Positions 24,061-36,331 of a DNA stretch of 64,000 nt are shown one piece after another. The translations under genes were made by a program, and so were the position numbers. Below the pieces are notes generated by a model that made no database searches, had not been told where the DNA came from, and saw nothing but the letters and a program-made list of their open reading frames with translations. Each line of letters opens with the position of its first letter. Position 1 is the stretch's first letter. Origin of the DNA: Dichetophora obliterata (taxonomy: Eukaryota > Arthropoda > Insecta > Diptera > Sciomyzidae); NCBI GenBank assembly GCA_963920525.1, contig OY986438.1, forward strand, positions 177,873,093-177,937,092, written 5' to 3'.

Positions 24061-24308
24061 GGGCGTATCGAATTACAGTAGTCTTGGATTCAAGTATACA
24101 TTTATTAAAAACAAAAAAATGCAAATGCGAAAAATACGCAAATTATTCATCAAATTTAAGAAAAATGTTATGTCACTTTAATCAATACCACCACATTTAG
24201 ATTCGAATATCCTTCTCACATAACACTGTGGGTAAAAATCGAAATTGTCATAGTGTTTGGCAATATATTGTAAGCTGAAGTCCATAGTTATTTTTGCTTT
24301 AAGACATA

Positions 24309-25941
24309 CAGTGTTGCTCAAAATAATAGCAACAAAATAAGTGCGCTGTAACAAAATCGTGTATCTTTTTAAATATTGCGGACACACAAAAATGATTATA
24401 GGAATCAAAGCATATATTCATACATCATATATAAAAAAAATAAAATTAAAATTTAGTTTTGTGTTTTTTAATTAAATTTCAAATTAATGTGGCTACATTC
24501 AATTTGTCTGAGAGCAAAACAAAAGCAACAAAACTTAAAAAATGTTAAAAGAGAATAGAAGTTCCAAGAATACCGGTAAAAGTTCCGTTTTTGTAAAGCA
24601 CGTGTTGTTTGTAAGTCATAAACATTTAAGTTTAGTTTTGTTTTTGCGCTAGTTGTGACATTGACTGTTCCATTGACTGTATAATGGCACGTTTTAAATA
24701 CTGTGAAGCTCTAAAATTGCAAATTATTTCCGAATATAAAAACGGAAATTCACAAATATCTAACATGAAACAGTTTGATATTGATCAGTCAATAGTTTGC
24801 AGATTAATAAAGAAATATACCATCACAAAAGACGTAACAACGGTACGTTAAGGAGGGCGGCCGCGGAAGACATCGCTGCGTGATGACAGGAACATTTGTG
24901 GCGTGTTCAAACGAAATGCATTTGCCACATCGAGAGAGGTTGTTCGGACACTTGATTTAGATATCCATCAGAGCACTGTTTGATGACGAGCCGTTGAGAA
25001 CGATTAAAGAAGTTACAAACCGGCAGAGAAACCTTTGCTTGCAGCTAAGCATAAAAAACAAGGTGAGGTGTTACAATTTAAACAATTCTGTCTGAAATTG
25101 TGACAAAAAGTTGCAATTTATTGTTTTTTAGACTCAGTCTTGTAAAAGAGCACCTAAATTGGACCATTCAAAAATCGAAAACCGTTTTTTAGCGATGAAT
25201 CAAAATTCAACTTGATTAATTCAGATGAGATGTGCACGGTACGGCGCCACCCAGGTATACGACTTGCCCGAAACTGCAAAATAAATTTTAAGCACGGAGG
25301 CGGTGGCATTATGGTCTGCACTTGTTTTTCCTATAATAAAGTTGAACCATTTCAAAAAATCGATAGAATTATGGATCGATTTGTGTTTAATGACACTTCA
25401 AGCAAGATGTAACCACATTCAGAGTGGAATATGTCGCTTCAGTGAACGCAGACTTCAAAGCTCATCAAAGATTACATTAGAGGCAATGGGATTCAATTCC
25501 TTGATTAGCCGGCACAGTCACAATGACTTGAATCCCATTGAAAATCTTTTTGGGATTTTGAAGGTAAAAGTTTCTGGTCAAAGGTTTTCCAATAAAGGTA
25601 TGAAGACCTGAAAGTTAATTGGGAACATATACCTAATACTAACATATCTAGTTTAATAGAGTCGATGTCGCTCAGATGTGCAGCGGTTATCAAGAATAAT
25701 GAATCTTACACCAAATATTAATTATGTTGCTTTTGTTTTGCTCTCAGACAAACTGAATTAAATCACATTAATTTTAGATTTAATAAAGAAAACAAAACCA
25801 AATATGAATATGATTTTTAATATGATGTATGAATATATGCTTTGGTTCCTATAATCATTTTTGTGTGTACCTAATATTTAAAAAGATACACGATTTTGTA
25901 GCAGCGTACTGATTTTGTTGCTATTGTTTTGCGCAACACTG
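24309..25941 (+). mobile_element. Tc1-like transposon with ~230-bp inverted repeats
   Basis: Both ends begin CAGTGTTGC and are flanked by TA (24307-24308, 25942-25943). The inverted repeats extend about 230 bp (24309-24538 with 25712-25941), sharing blocks such as CGTGTATCTTTTTAAATATT and GTCTGAGAGCAAAACAAAAG. The total length is 1633 bp. Tc3-type elements also have long inverted repeats. The plus-strand transposase is degraded. Confidence 0.92.
24684..25721 (+). pseudogene. Tc1-family DDE transposase, broken
   Basis: Begins MARFKYCEALKLQIISEY at the position expected between the TIRs. The N-terminal helix-turn-helix region is followed by the GRPRK hook (RPRKTSLRDDRNI). The first catalytic D is in FFSDESKFNL, then HGGGGIMVCTCFS. 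The second D motif (usually QQDNDPKH) is degraded, and the third motif survives as NDLNPIENLFGIL with its catalytic E. It ends ESYTKY at about 25719. It has several stops (for example near 24850 and 24980) and frameshifts. At about 345 codons it has the normal size for the family. Confidence 0.87.
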
Positions 25942-27870
25942 TATGTAGTTTTCCAAAACAAAAATCTAAGCATTTGGAGATCGTTATTTTTTACTGTTTT
26001 TCTCTAAAAACTTCTTTGTTCTTGCGGAAGAGGAAGACATCCTTTTGTTTAATCTACAAATTTTTTTTTGAAGATACCGACAACCCCATAAAACTTTTGA
26101 GACCTCTTAGAATACGACATAAATTTTCGATACGCCCTAATGCTCAGCCTTGTTCTGAATAACAAAATACCATTTAAAATAATTTTTAAGTAATTTTTAT
26201 CGTTTTATGAAAAATGAAATTATTGTGATAATTTATTTTTCATGCTTAACGAAACAAACCAAAAAAACTGTTGATTTCGTTGTTCATGTGTTTTTGCGAC
26301 GCGGAAATCAATAAAAAAAAAATCTTGAACCTAATAAACTTTCTGAAAAATACTGAATGTCTTTTATTTACTTGGCCCAAATGTCACAGGTAATAAAAAC
26401 CCTAGTTTGACACAACTACAGAGACTACCACATAAAGGCTAACATAAAATAATTTATTGCAAAATAATTTTGTACGTTACGCTAATAAAGAACGAACTCA
26501 AATATTCCGTAACAAATATTAACACTTTGGCTTTACACTCACCCATACGCATTCATACATACAGCCAGCCATCAAGTGTAATTGTCAGCGCAAGCCATAC
26601 ACAGACGAACACGAAGCCAAGCAGACAACAACGACAACGACGACAACAATACAACAATACAAAAGGCACAAACGGAAATGACAAAAAATATTGAGTTAAA
26701 TGAATTGAAAATGATTGCGTGAAAAATAATATCCGCCATTGATACACAGGCAGACACACACTCACGCACAAACACAAAGTCAAACACACACACCCACACA
26801 CACAGACACCGAAAAGCTGTCAGACAATTGCACACTGATACACAGACGCATCAAGCAACTAACACACAAACGCTAATACAAAAGCACGTGCTAACAATAC
26901 AATCAACAGTCGATAATAAAATAAGCAATTTCTTTTTTTATTATTTTTTTATTATTATTATTATCATTTCTCGTGTTTTTTTTCGCCCACACTTTTTTTA
27001 TTCTACTTTCATTTTATATTGCAACCTATCAAAATAAAATGTGAGATGCGAATTTATTGCCAAAGAAAGCGAACAGAACCAAGCACTCACACTCAAAAGC
27101 TTCTGAACGTCAGTCGTCATTGTGTAAATAATTTTTAAATGAGTTTGAGCTTACGCGCGCGTGCAAACATTTATATGTGTGCCAATAAGTGAGTTTGTCT
27201 GAGTATGTGTGTGTGTGTTTGTTTATTGTTTTCGGCCATGCGTGTAAAACAATTTTAATAACTTCACCGCTTGCTGAAGCAGCAATGAAGAAAGAGACTT
27301 AAAAAAATAAAATTGTGCTGAAAGCACAAAAATGATTACTACGTGTTTTAATTTGTTTGGTTGTTGAAGGGTCAAGGCGGAGCAGCGGTAGCAGCAGAGC
27401 ACAAATCCGAAAATATGTGTAGGTCACGATGGTCATGTTTGAATTGCAACCAATTCAATTGGTTGGATTTCATACAATTTGACTTTTTTTTTGGATTATC
27501 AATGTTTTTCAACGATTTTTTTGTTTGACCTGCTTTATAAAATGTTGTTTTTCTATTAAATGTCTTTATTAAATGTCATTCTACTATAAAGTGAGATTTA
27601 TTTTTTTAACAAAATATATTAAGTTATGAAAAATTTATGCAGTAAATATTTGCTGTAGGTAGCATCACTTCAATTTTAAACAATCTAGCGCCTTGGACTT
27701 GTGAGGTCACCAAGTCAAAAAATCGGAACGAAAGATATATAAAATAATTTTTTATTTGGTAACGTATGATAATTGCTATGACTTTACTCGACGATACGTA
27801 TCGCTCATTTCGTGCAGACCGTCACAACTCAATATATGGGTTTTTTTGAGTAAAATACACAGAAATATGC
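25942..27870. other. no gene recognised
   Basis: 26480-27420 has CA-rich and CAA-rich microsatellite-like DNA (for example 26748-26812) and looks single-copy. The reading frames in it are artefacts of dinucleotide repeats. 25950-26480 and 27420-27870 are featureless AT-rich sequence. Confidence 0.45.
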
Positions 27871-28176
27871 AATGTTGCACTTAAAAAATTTATTAGTAAA
27901 ATTTTTACGAATAATATTAGTAAACAAAATATTCGTACATTCTACAAATATGCGTACATAATACAAAGTATTTTTATTGTGATGTCTTTACGAATTCATT
28001 CGTAAGATCTTTCTAATATCTGATGTAGTATCTACAAATAAACTTGTTTCATATACTAATGATGGTTGGTTAATTTAGATGGTGATTCTACAAGTAGGAT
28101 CCAAGTAGCTCTAGTGAGCCGTTTTGATACCATAACCTCGTGTTTCTGTTGGTTGAGTGGGTAACGCACTGTTAGG

Positions 28177-29020
28177 TTATAACCATCCGGTGCGGTTGAT
28201 GAACGTTAGTAGATTGTTGATTTTTGTTGTTGAAAGTTCCTCTAGATTGCTGAGGAAGGGCTTGCCAAGCGTTGTTAGTCTGGACCTGACCAGGGCCGGG
28301 CAGGTGCACAGAAAGTGTGTCAGTATTTCTTTTTCATATGGGTCATCGCAGCTGCGACAGTGGGTGCTGAAGAGTAGTCCAATTCTCTCAGCGTGAACTC
28401 CTATGCACCAGTGACTCGTAATAATAGCCATTATTCTGGCTATGTCGTTCCGGGGTTTTGAGAGCATCTGTTGAGCTCTACCTATGTTCAAAAGGGGCCA
28501 TATTTTTCTTGATGTGTTGCAGGTTGGTGGTTCTCTCCATCTACGACCGACTAAGGTTAAGTAGTAAGAATGAACTCTTCCCTTAACTGTGTTCAGTGAG
28601 ACTTCGACTGGTTCCGCTCTGGAAACGTCAAGGGAAGAACCCCGCCTAGCCAATTCATCCGCCTTTTCATTACTATAAATGTTCCTATGGCCGGGAACCC
28701 AGATTATAGTAATGCTAAGTTGGTGACTTAGCCGGGCAGTTCATCCTTACACTGCCTTACCAGTTTGGAGTTAGTACTGTGATCGCAGCTAAAGATTTAA
28801 CGGCAGCTTGGCTATCCGTCAGAATAGCTGCATTAAGGTTATTGGTGTTAGCTCTCCTTAAGGTGCGACAAGCTTATCTTATCACAAAAAGCTCGGCCTG
28901 GAAGACGCTGGCTGAGTTTGGCAGACGAAAAGCCTCCGCCACCCCCAGTTTCTCAGAGTATATGCCTGCTCCCACTCCGCACTCCATCTTGGAGCCATCC
29001 GTGTAAATGGACATATCGAC
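28177..29020 (-). pseudogene. LINE ORF2 C-terminus: RNase H and zinc-knuckle region
   Basis: Read from 29020 downwards, the RNase H motifs appear in order: IYTDGSKMECGVGAG (first D), VFQAELF (E), LTDSQAAVKSL (D), then WVPGHRN..NEKADELA (H and last D). A continuous frame of 158 codons follows (28653-28177) with the cysteine motif CRSCDDPYEKE..HFLCTCPA, typical of the C-terminus of I-group non-LTR retrotransposons (I, Loa and similar). Stops interrupt the RNase H part (about 28872 and 28725). The reverse transcriptase domain is absent, so this is a 5'-truncated copy on the minus strand. Confidence 0.88.
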
Positions 29021-29444
29021 GGCTAGATCGATTCCCCCAATGGGTCATTCCACCCTGGTGGGAAACGCGGTTGAAAAGGATTTCGTGAAGTCGAGTTTGG
29101 GAGTGTCGTAGTCCGCTTTTCCAGGAATCAGTTCCCGAGGTAATGATATTCGTAAACAAAAATAAATCAATTCGTATTAGTGCATTGTACGAATGTTTGT
29201 GTACATATAAATAATAATTTTCGTAAATTTGTCGTACGAATAACTTCGTAATTTCTTTCACTACATTCGTAGTATTTACTAATGCTTTCGTACTACTTAT
29301 GAATGAAAAAAATGTTAGTAGAAACAGTTCATTCGTAGGCTGACCGTACGAATTATTAGTAGAATGTACGAATTATTAGTAGAGTTTTAAAAATTGAAAA
29401 CCGAAATCGTTCAGCCTTGTTTGTAGAACATCTACAGAACATAA

Positions 29445-29550
29445 GGAACTGTATGATTGTCAAGTGACTGTAGCCTACTGCTGGAGTGTGTGGCCTGTAA
29501 ACTAAAGAGCCGAGGTTTAAACCCCAGCTCAGACAGAATTTTTTTTTGGC
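29445..29550 (+). repeat. tRNA-derived SINE-like fragment
   Basis: A B-box-like GGTTTAAACCCC (29514-29525) is followed by CTCAGACAGAATT and a T-run. The tail CTCAGACAGAAT recurs at 45020-45031 after another B-box-like sequence (GGGATTCAATTTT), suggesting one small family. Confidence 0.45.
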
Positions 29551-29700
29551 TAGTTTTTACGAATAAAATATTCGTAATATGTACTAATATACATCGGTTC
29601 TACGAATTCTCTTCGTGACTGAAAATTATGAATAAAATTCGTAGAAAAGACGCAGTTATTAGTAATATTTACACACAAATATTTTTGAATGTATCATATC

Positions 29701-30735
29701 TTCAAATTGAGTGAATTCCAGACCGCTTTGCTGTTAACTGATGGCTTTACAGATACTTGTGTCGTTTTGACTTTTAGCGATTTCTTCACTTTTTTGTATC
29801 AGTAACGTTTCATTTGTATTTATAGCAAAATTTATTTTTTCAACACTAACGACTTATTATACCATAAACTATTTCTTAAATAAAAATCCAAGCAAGTAAC
29901 CTAATATTTTTTGTAGTAAAAATAGTACCAACTCAAAACGTGACATCTCTCTAGCTCAAAAGTATGTTATCATATTGTAACAAAATTGTCACAACTCAAA
30001 ATGAAACAATTTTTTAAAATGAGTTTTTGTAGTTTTAATGTCACAACACAAAGAGGCACTTGAAAAAATATTGCTTAAAAATTCGCTATTGACGCAAAAT
30101 GAAAAATGATATTTTTGGTAGAAAATTCATTTGAATCACCCGTTTGAAAAAAAAGAATCAGAAAGTAATTCGTCTTTTAAACAAAATCGGCAAAAATATG
30201 TTTGCCGAATTGATTAGCAACCCCAGAATTAGTTTTGGCCCCACCCTATTTAATGCAGTATAATATTTTCATCTGATTCGTTCGGCTATTTTTGTTTCCT
30301 ACTTTTCTTAAGCAAGTGAATTCTTCCCTTTTTTGTATAACATCTAATAATGCCTTCTACCGTGTAAGGCTTTATGTTAACGATTTCAGCAATTTTTCAT
30401 CCTTATAATGAAAAATTACGAGTTCTCTCTATTCTTAAAAATAATTTTCTTCTTTATGTCTCATAAGTCTTACTATTTAAATTTCGGTATAAATATCATT
30501 CAATGAAATAAAACAATTATTTTTCTAAAATTTCTCAATGATACTTACATAAAATGTATGTACTTGTTTCACTGAATTTTTAACACGTTAACTTTGAAAG
30601 CAAGGAATAACAATGGTTGGAAAATGACTCCACATGTCTGTAAAGTTTGATAAATTTCAATACTATGATTAAAAATTTATCTCAGCTATTGACTGTTAGC
30701 AGAAGTGGAGAGTAATTTCGCAAGTAAAAGTAAGA
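29701..30735. other. no gene recognised
   Basis: AT-rich sequence. Nothing identifiable. Confidence 0.45.
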
Positions 30736-30739
30736 AGAA

Positions 30740-31145
30740 ACATTTCGACCGTAACTACCACACTGCCGCACTACCACTTAATATTAAATCAATCATCAGT
30801 ACGAACAAAGTCAAACAATCTATTATGTTATATTTTTCGAACATCTAAAACAGTTTAATAAAAGCCTGGAAATTTTTATATTTTAATCAATTTGATTTTA
30901 ATTATAAATAGTCATATTAGTTATTTAACTTTAAGATTTTTATTTGCTATCTGTTGATTATGATTTTTTATTTTTATGTTTATTTCTATTTTATTTTTAC
31001 CTATAAAATTACTGTCGTTAAGTGCTACTTATAATTTCATTAGTTGATTATATATTCTTATGCGTTGTACTAATTAAAGATCTTTTTGTATTTTACTGTA
31101 ATAATTTATGTTCAAATAAATAATAATAAAAATAATAAAATAATA
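30740..31145 (+). pseudogene. possible LINE 3' end: C-terminal codons, UTR and A-rich tail
   Basis: A short plus-strand frame reading LPLNIKSIISTNKVKQSI and ending at a stop near 30848 resembles the last residues of Jockey/CR1-like ORF2 proteins. About 250 bp of T-rich UTR-like sequence and an AATAATAATAAAA-type tail (31115-31148) follow. No catalytic motif is present, so the call is tentative. It may belong to a different copy from the RT fragment just downstream. Confidence 0.35.
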
Positions 31146-31575
31146 ACTAATGTGTTCGTAGAAGATCTAAGCAAAAAATTCATAGATATTTCTATGCCTG
31201 TGAAAAATAACAACGACTTTAGTCATTACTAAAGTGACATTAACTCGAACTCTGCTTTTTATTTTCAATGCGTTGAAAGCAGTAAAGCATTCTGCAAAGT
31301 TTCTTAACAATCAAATCAAATGCCATCAGTTTTTATGGAATATAACGCAAATTTTTAAAAGCTTTTCTCACAGCTCTTTTTCATAACGCATATTTTCAAC
31401 ACAATTATAACTAAATCCTATTTCCTCGCTATCTGCAAAAAAGCAAAAATAATTCTTATACCCAAAATTGGAAATGACTATCGTTCCATTGCTATTCTGC
31501 CATTTCTTTCGAAAGTTTTTGAATCGCTGATGCAGAAACAAACAAATAATTTTCTTCTCGAGAACTGTCTTCTTA

Positions 31576-31956
31576 CACGGGGGTTACACGAGACAGTACT
31601 GTTAAGACAGTCACAACACATTCACAAATTTTTACCCACACACACACTCACTTTTGCTACTGTCTGCTTTGCTGTCTTAAGTTTTTTGTAGACAGTGGCG
31701 GGACAGTAGCTAGGACAGTAGAATGATATTTAGCATATCAAATGACAGAAGAAGAAAAAATTTAATAGAATTAATTGAAAATTTGCAATACTTTGGCGTG
31801 CTCGTAGTTTTAACAAAAAATGTCTTGATAAAATAGAAATTTTTCACTATTTTGTCTACTGTCTTGCCAACTGTTTTACCAAGTGTCTGGACTCTTTTTC
31901 ACAGATACAAAGTTTGACAATTCATACGTATTTTTCACTGTCTTAACACCCCCGTG
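31576..31956. mobile_element. PIF/Harbinger-like MITE inside the LINE
   Basis: Both termini read CACGGGGGT inwards and are flanked by TTA (31573-31575, 31957-31959), a TWA-type duplication. The 381-bp interior is full of GACAGT/ACTGTC motifs (about ten). Removing the MITE plus one TTA copy joins the flanking reverse-transcriptase codons in frame, which fixes the boundaries to the base. Confidence 0.88.
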
Positions 31957-32540
31957 TTACCGAAAGACAGTCTGGATTCCTTCCAAAACGCAGTTGTGTG
32001 ACAGGGTTATAAAACATATTGTCACTGATGAAATTTGAAATAATGTTCGAAAATCAAGCCCAAAACCATTCATAAGTAAAATTAGCTCAATAAAGCTCAA
32101 AACCATCCCAAAATATGCCATTCACGTTCGCAGTTTATGCAAGAAATTGGGCCTCAAAATTTTTTTCATAAACACGTCAAATTATGCCCAATTTAAGTCA
32201 TTTTTTGATTGCTTATAAAAAAAATAATGTTTTTGTTGTACAAGAAAACAAACGACATTTTTTTTTCTGTTTATTTTTTTTGCTCGGTCACTTTGATGCT
32301 TTGTCGCTAGTAAATTTTTCGTCATATTTTCCCTCGATCGTTCGTTGTAACCCTTTTACATTTCATCGGTTCAGTTGGCTTTTGTTCCTGCAACAGTGAA
32401 AAGTCAAGAAAATAGTTTAAATCATATTTTCATTGCTCAAAATAGAAGAAATATATTCAATACAATATAAATAAAATATAGAATTGTTCTAATCTAGGCA
32501 ATGAAAATATGATCTTTGAAATTATTTCAAGCTGAAAGTA

Positions 32541-33457
32541 CAGGGTCCACCATATAACGTTTTTTTTTCAACTAGTTCTTTATTCCGTGAATGTTAACAC
32601 TTAGCTCATGTCTGATCTGACAGGTAATTAGTTTTATCCTTCCGCTGGACGAATATGGTTGTGTATACGCTTGAACAACGCTGGAAAATATTGCGACCTT
32701 ACTTTGAAAATCATGATGCCGATTTTGCCAAAAAAATCATCTTTTCAGATGAAGCTCATTTTGATCTTGGCGGGTATGTAAACTAGCAAAATTGTCGCAT
32801 TTGGGGCAAAAAAAACCTGCACGCATACATTGAAAAGCCGCTGCATCCAAAACGAGTCACTGTTTGGTGCGGATTTTGGTCCAGAGGCATAATTAGGCCA
32901 TTTTTCTTCGAAAATGAGCAAGGAGTGGCCGTTAGTCAATGGCGATCGTTATCGGGCCATGTTGAACAAATTTTTGTTCACAAAAATTGAAGAGGAGGAT
33001 ATTGGGAACATTTGGTTTCAACAGGACGGCGCTACGTGCCACACAGCCGAAGCTACACTCGATGTTTTGCGCCCTGTTTTTGAAGATCGCATTATCAGCC
33101 GCAGAGCTGATGTCGTTTGGCCACCTCGGAGCTGCGGAGCTTGACACCGTTGGACTATTGTTTGTGAGGTGCTCTCAAAGATAAGTGTTACGCTGACAAG
33201 CCAGAAACAATTGACGCTTTAAAGGACAATATTTGTGAAGCCATTGGTGAAATACAGCTGCACACAATCGATAATGTGCTTAAAAATTGAACCGATCGTG
33301 TAGGCTACTGCATGGCCAGCCGAGGCAGCCATTTGAATGAAATTATTTTTCATTATTAACCGAAAGGATTGTACTTTCAAATAAAAAAAGAAATTTGAGA
33401 AAATATACAATAGTTTTTTTTTATAGAATTTAAAAAAAAGTTATTTGGCGGACCCTG
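32541..33457 (+). mobile_element. mariner-family transposon, rosa-like, copy B (internally deleted)
   Basis: Ends read CAGGGTCCACC (left) and CAGGGTCCGCC (right, reverse strand), with TA on both sides (32539-32540, 33458-33459). The 917-bp length is about 350 bp shorter than copy A (1810-3078), to which it is closely similar but opposite in orientation. Confidence 0.92.
32655..33359 (+). pseudogene. DD41D mariner transposase, deleted and broken
   Basis: It starts like copy A (VVYTLEQRWKILRPYFEN), then jumps from about residue 17 to the catalytic core (DADFAKKIIFSDEAHFDL), losing most of the DNA-binding domain. The second D motif WFQQDGATCHT and the C-terminus ending HYstop remain. A stop replaces K in YVNKQ (TAG near 32784). 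A frameshift lies in the WPPRSC region near 33135, destroying the third D motif. The order and remaining residues match copy A, so family assignment is firm. It cannot be autonomous. Confidence 0.88.
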
Positions 33458-33860
33458 TATAAACCTTAGCAACAACAAAGCAAGGCTTCGATTCGTTGTT
33501 TTTTCGCGCTCGTGTTCTTTTGTCTAGTTCGTTGCTTGTAATGCTTTTCCGTTTCATCGGTCATTCTTCGCTCTGTATTAATGATTTTCCAAATATTTTA
33601 AAAAAACTGTAACATTCAGATGTATGCAGATGACTTACAACTTTACGTTAGTTGTCTAAGGAATTATTTCGATATTAGTGTTACTTATTTCAACGAAGAT
33701 TTGAGTAAAATTAATGATTGGGCATCTACTAATGGGTTACGCCTCAATCCAAATTAGGAAGTTATCCTCAATGGCTTACGTATTAAGGTCATTAACAGGA
33801 CAAAAACCTTGGCATTACCTTTAAAAGCACCTTGGATTGGATGAATCATATATTTGACTT

Positions 33861-35816
33861 GACTTTTGACAGTCTCTTGAATTAGAGGGCATTGATTGCT
33901 TCACACAAAATAATTTTTACGTAGGAACCACCACACTTGTATCACAAACTGAAAGTTTTGAAATCTCAACGTAGACATACGAGTACCTTAACTATACGTA
34001 CGCATTTTTATCGTCCGAAGGATAGTTTTTCGTGAATTCTATACGCCTTAGGAAATCGCTACCAGTTCACATTCAGCGAATTTCAATTGTAAATTTGTTT
34101 TAATTTAACCTCTCAGATCATTTGTATTCTAAGTAATTTTTTTTCTTCACTTACATTTCACAAATTTTTTCTTGTTTTCTTCCTTGAACCAAAATTTTTA
34201 TTTTGCTTTTGCAGTTTATAATAACTTATTTATTTATTTAGTATAATGAAGTTTTTCTATTTAAAATTATTGAATAAAGGTTTTTACAAGAAATAAAACT
34301 TCATGGCTTGGTATGATGGATATAGTATGAAAAGTTGATGGTACAATAATATTAAATTTTTCGAAATTATATTAAAACAGATTTTAGCTTGTTTTGCCAT
34401 CCCAGTACCGGATGGAATATATTCCGAATATATGAAGCATCAATTACCTTGTAATGACCACTACTTCTGACTATATTACCTTACTATGCATAAAAGGCCT
34501 TACATATAACATTGAATGAGACAGGAGGTAAGTGATCGCCTCCCTTCAGCATTACCTAGAAGTTATGGAGTAACATACTACTTGTATTAAGTTATAAAAA
34601 TCACTGCATTACTTTTCCTTGTATGCTACATTACAGGTAATGAGGTATGAGTTAATTACTTCTACTATATGCAGACGCATTACTTTTTGAAAAAAGGAAT
34701 GCTTCCTTACCTGGTAATTTATTCTGTATTAGTTCTATGGTAGCCACTGGCAAATCCGCTGCTGGGATTATATGAAATTGGATTTTCTTAATAAGACTAA
34801 ATGATAGGGTAAATCAATTAACCACTAAATAACTTCTACTTTTTTGTCCTTCGGCCACACACATATTTTGTACTGTTTAGTTATATTTAAAATATTATCA
34901 TGTTGTTAATTAAAACCTTATTTAATCGGTGCTTAACTGAAAATAATTCTTGCAAAATTCTAAATTGAACTGAAATAAATAATTTTATAAATAAAATCTA
35001 ATACTAATGACTCATAATTTTCTATGTATTTCTAGAAACTTCGGAATTAAACTTCACAGGGTGCATTAAATTCCTTAAAATGGTTATTAACAATATGAAT
35101 TCACTTTTATCATGAGCCTGGCTTAATTAAATTTAAAATTTTCTATTTCTACTGCTTCTCTACTTCCTCCTTCTCTTTCTGTTGCACTCATTTGTCATGT
35201 GTTTCGAGCTCATCTCAAAGGAAATGACGCAATTGAGATTTTGTTAGTGGGACGAGATGAATTGAAAGTTCTTGATCATGGAAATCTTTAGCGTTTTAAA
35301 GCTCTAAACTCTAAAGTTAACATAACTTCTCGCATTTTTTCACAGGCAGCTCAGTGTTTTAAGGTCTTAAAAAACCAATTTATAAAATTTCCTGAAGAAT
35401 CATTTTCAAGCTCTGTTCATTTTGACTGTGCGTACTCAAACAAATACGTGCTTGCATAATAATGCACGCACTTATTCACATGCAGATACACACTCTTACC
35501 CATGGATTCATGCAAATAACTATTTGCATTGTTATTTACAGTGACAATTTAAGTGTTAGTTTACACGTTTACAACACTGAACATAACTTTAATGTTCATG
35601 CATTTTCAATTGATCTGGCCTTTTTTTTCTATACTTCAGTTTTCATTCTTATTCACAGTCTATTTAGTTTCATTTGAAATGAAGTTTAACCAGATACTTG
35701 CTTTTAATATAAGCAGACATAAAGCCTCAGCTTCAATATAACAAGTTTAATGTGTAACAATAATAGCAGACATGTGTATATGAGTAAGTGTGTGTTATTT
35801 TTACTATCCCAATGTG
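33861..35816. other. no gene recognised
   Basis: AT-rich. 33861-34200 may be decayed LINE sequence. 34440-34740 repeats ATTACCT/AGGTAAT-like words without clear boundaries. The rest is featureless. Confidence 0.4.
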
Positions 35817-36331
35817 CACAAAAACGGATTCGGACTCGTTTCGAACCCGTTACAAGTCCGTTAGCGCAGACGTTTGAACGCATTCAACATACTCAGAGTT
35901 CAAATATCCTTGAAAATTAATTTTTTGCATTTTCATTTGGATGTTTTCGCGTGCCAAATGTCTTCAGAGTTCAACGAAAAAGGCGAACGCTTTCACCAAA
36001 CTTGCCGAGCGATGGAAGATGGCTACAAAAAAATTTACAATTATTTATTGCGTATCTGTGTTGGTTTTAAACACCGAATTAAAGATAGACTCTGGTCTTG
36101 CATAAAAAAATAACATCGAGTGTGCCACTGTTCTTAATTTGAAATATCCATACTGCTCAACTGTGCACTGAAAAAAAACCGGTTCATAGTTGGTTTAATT
36201 TTTCAAAATTCGGTTTTGAAACATGCTGGTTATCGTGTTGCCTTTCCATTGAGATGTAGATAAGCAAAATCGGCGTATGATTGAAAGTTTTCTATATGAC
36301 CTTATTATTTATTATTATGTTAATTTTCTAT

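Larger units (their letters stand above)
21267..24308. other. no gene recognised; microsatellite-rich spacer
   Basis: 21700-22700 has TTG-rich and GT/CA tracts and looks like single-copy intronic or intergenic DNA. 22900-23650 has no recognised feature. 23700-24060 belongs to a repeat family shared with 57880-59830. Confidence 0.45.
27880..29700. repeat. TACGAAT-rich repeat interrupted by LINE and SINE fragments
   Basis: The flanks of the LINE fragment (27880-28060 and 29140-29700) are dense in TACGAAT, TTCGTA and TTAGTA motifs. They include GTACGAATTATTAGTAGA twice in a row at about 29346-29384. This looks like one older AT-rich repeat split by later insertions. The family is unknown and the ends are unclear. 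Confidence 0.5.
31330..33860 (+). pseudogene. Jockey/CR1-like LINE reverse transcriptase, interrupted by insertions
   Basis: Plus-strand RT motifs appear in order: KIILIPKIGNDYRSIAILPF and LSKVFESLM (31440-31560), RQSGFLPKRSC (31964-32000), INDFPNILKK..MYADDLQLYVSC (about 33580-33655, containing the catalytic YADD), INDWASTNGLRLNPN, and NLGITFKSTLDWMNHI (about 33805-33850). A MITE (31576-31956) splits fingers motifs 1 and 2, and mariner B (32541-33457) lies in the second gap. Another ~600 bp around the mariner is non-LINE sequence. Stops and frameshifts are scattered, and the 5' end is missing. Confidence 0.82.

Noticed and set aside
26470..26835. Cysteine/valine-rich frames opposite CA-rich DNA
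   Set aside because: Dinucleotide-repeat artefacts on both strands.
28157..29006. Plus-strand frames over the LINE fragment
   Set aside because: Shadows of the minus-strand RNase H and C-terminal frame.
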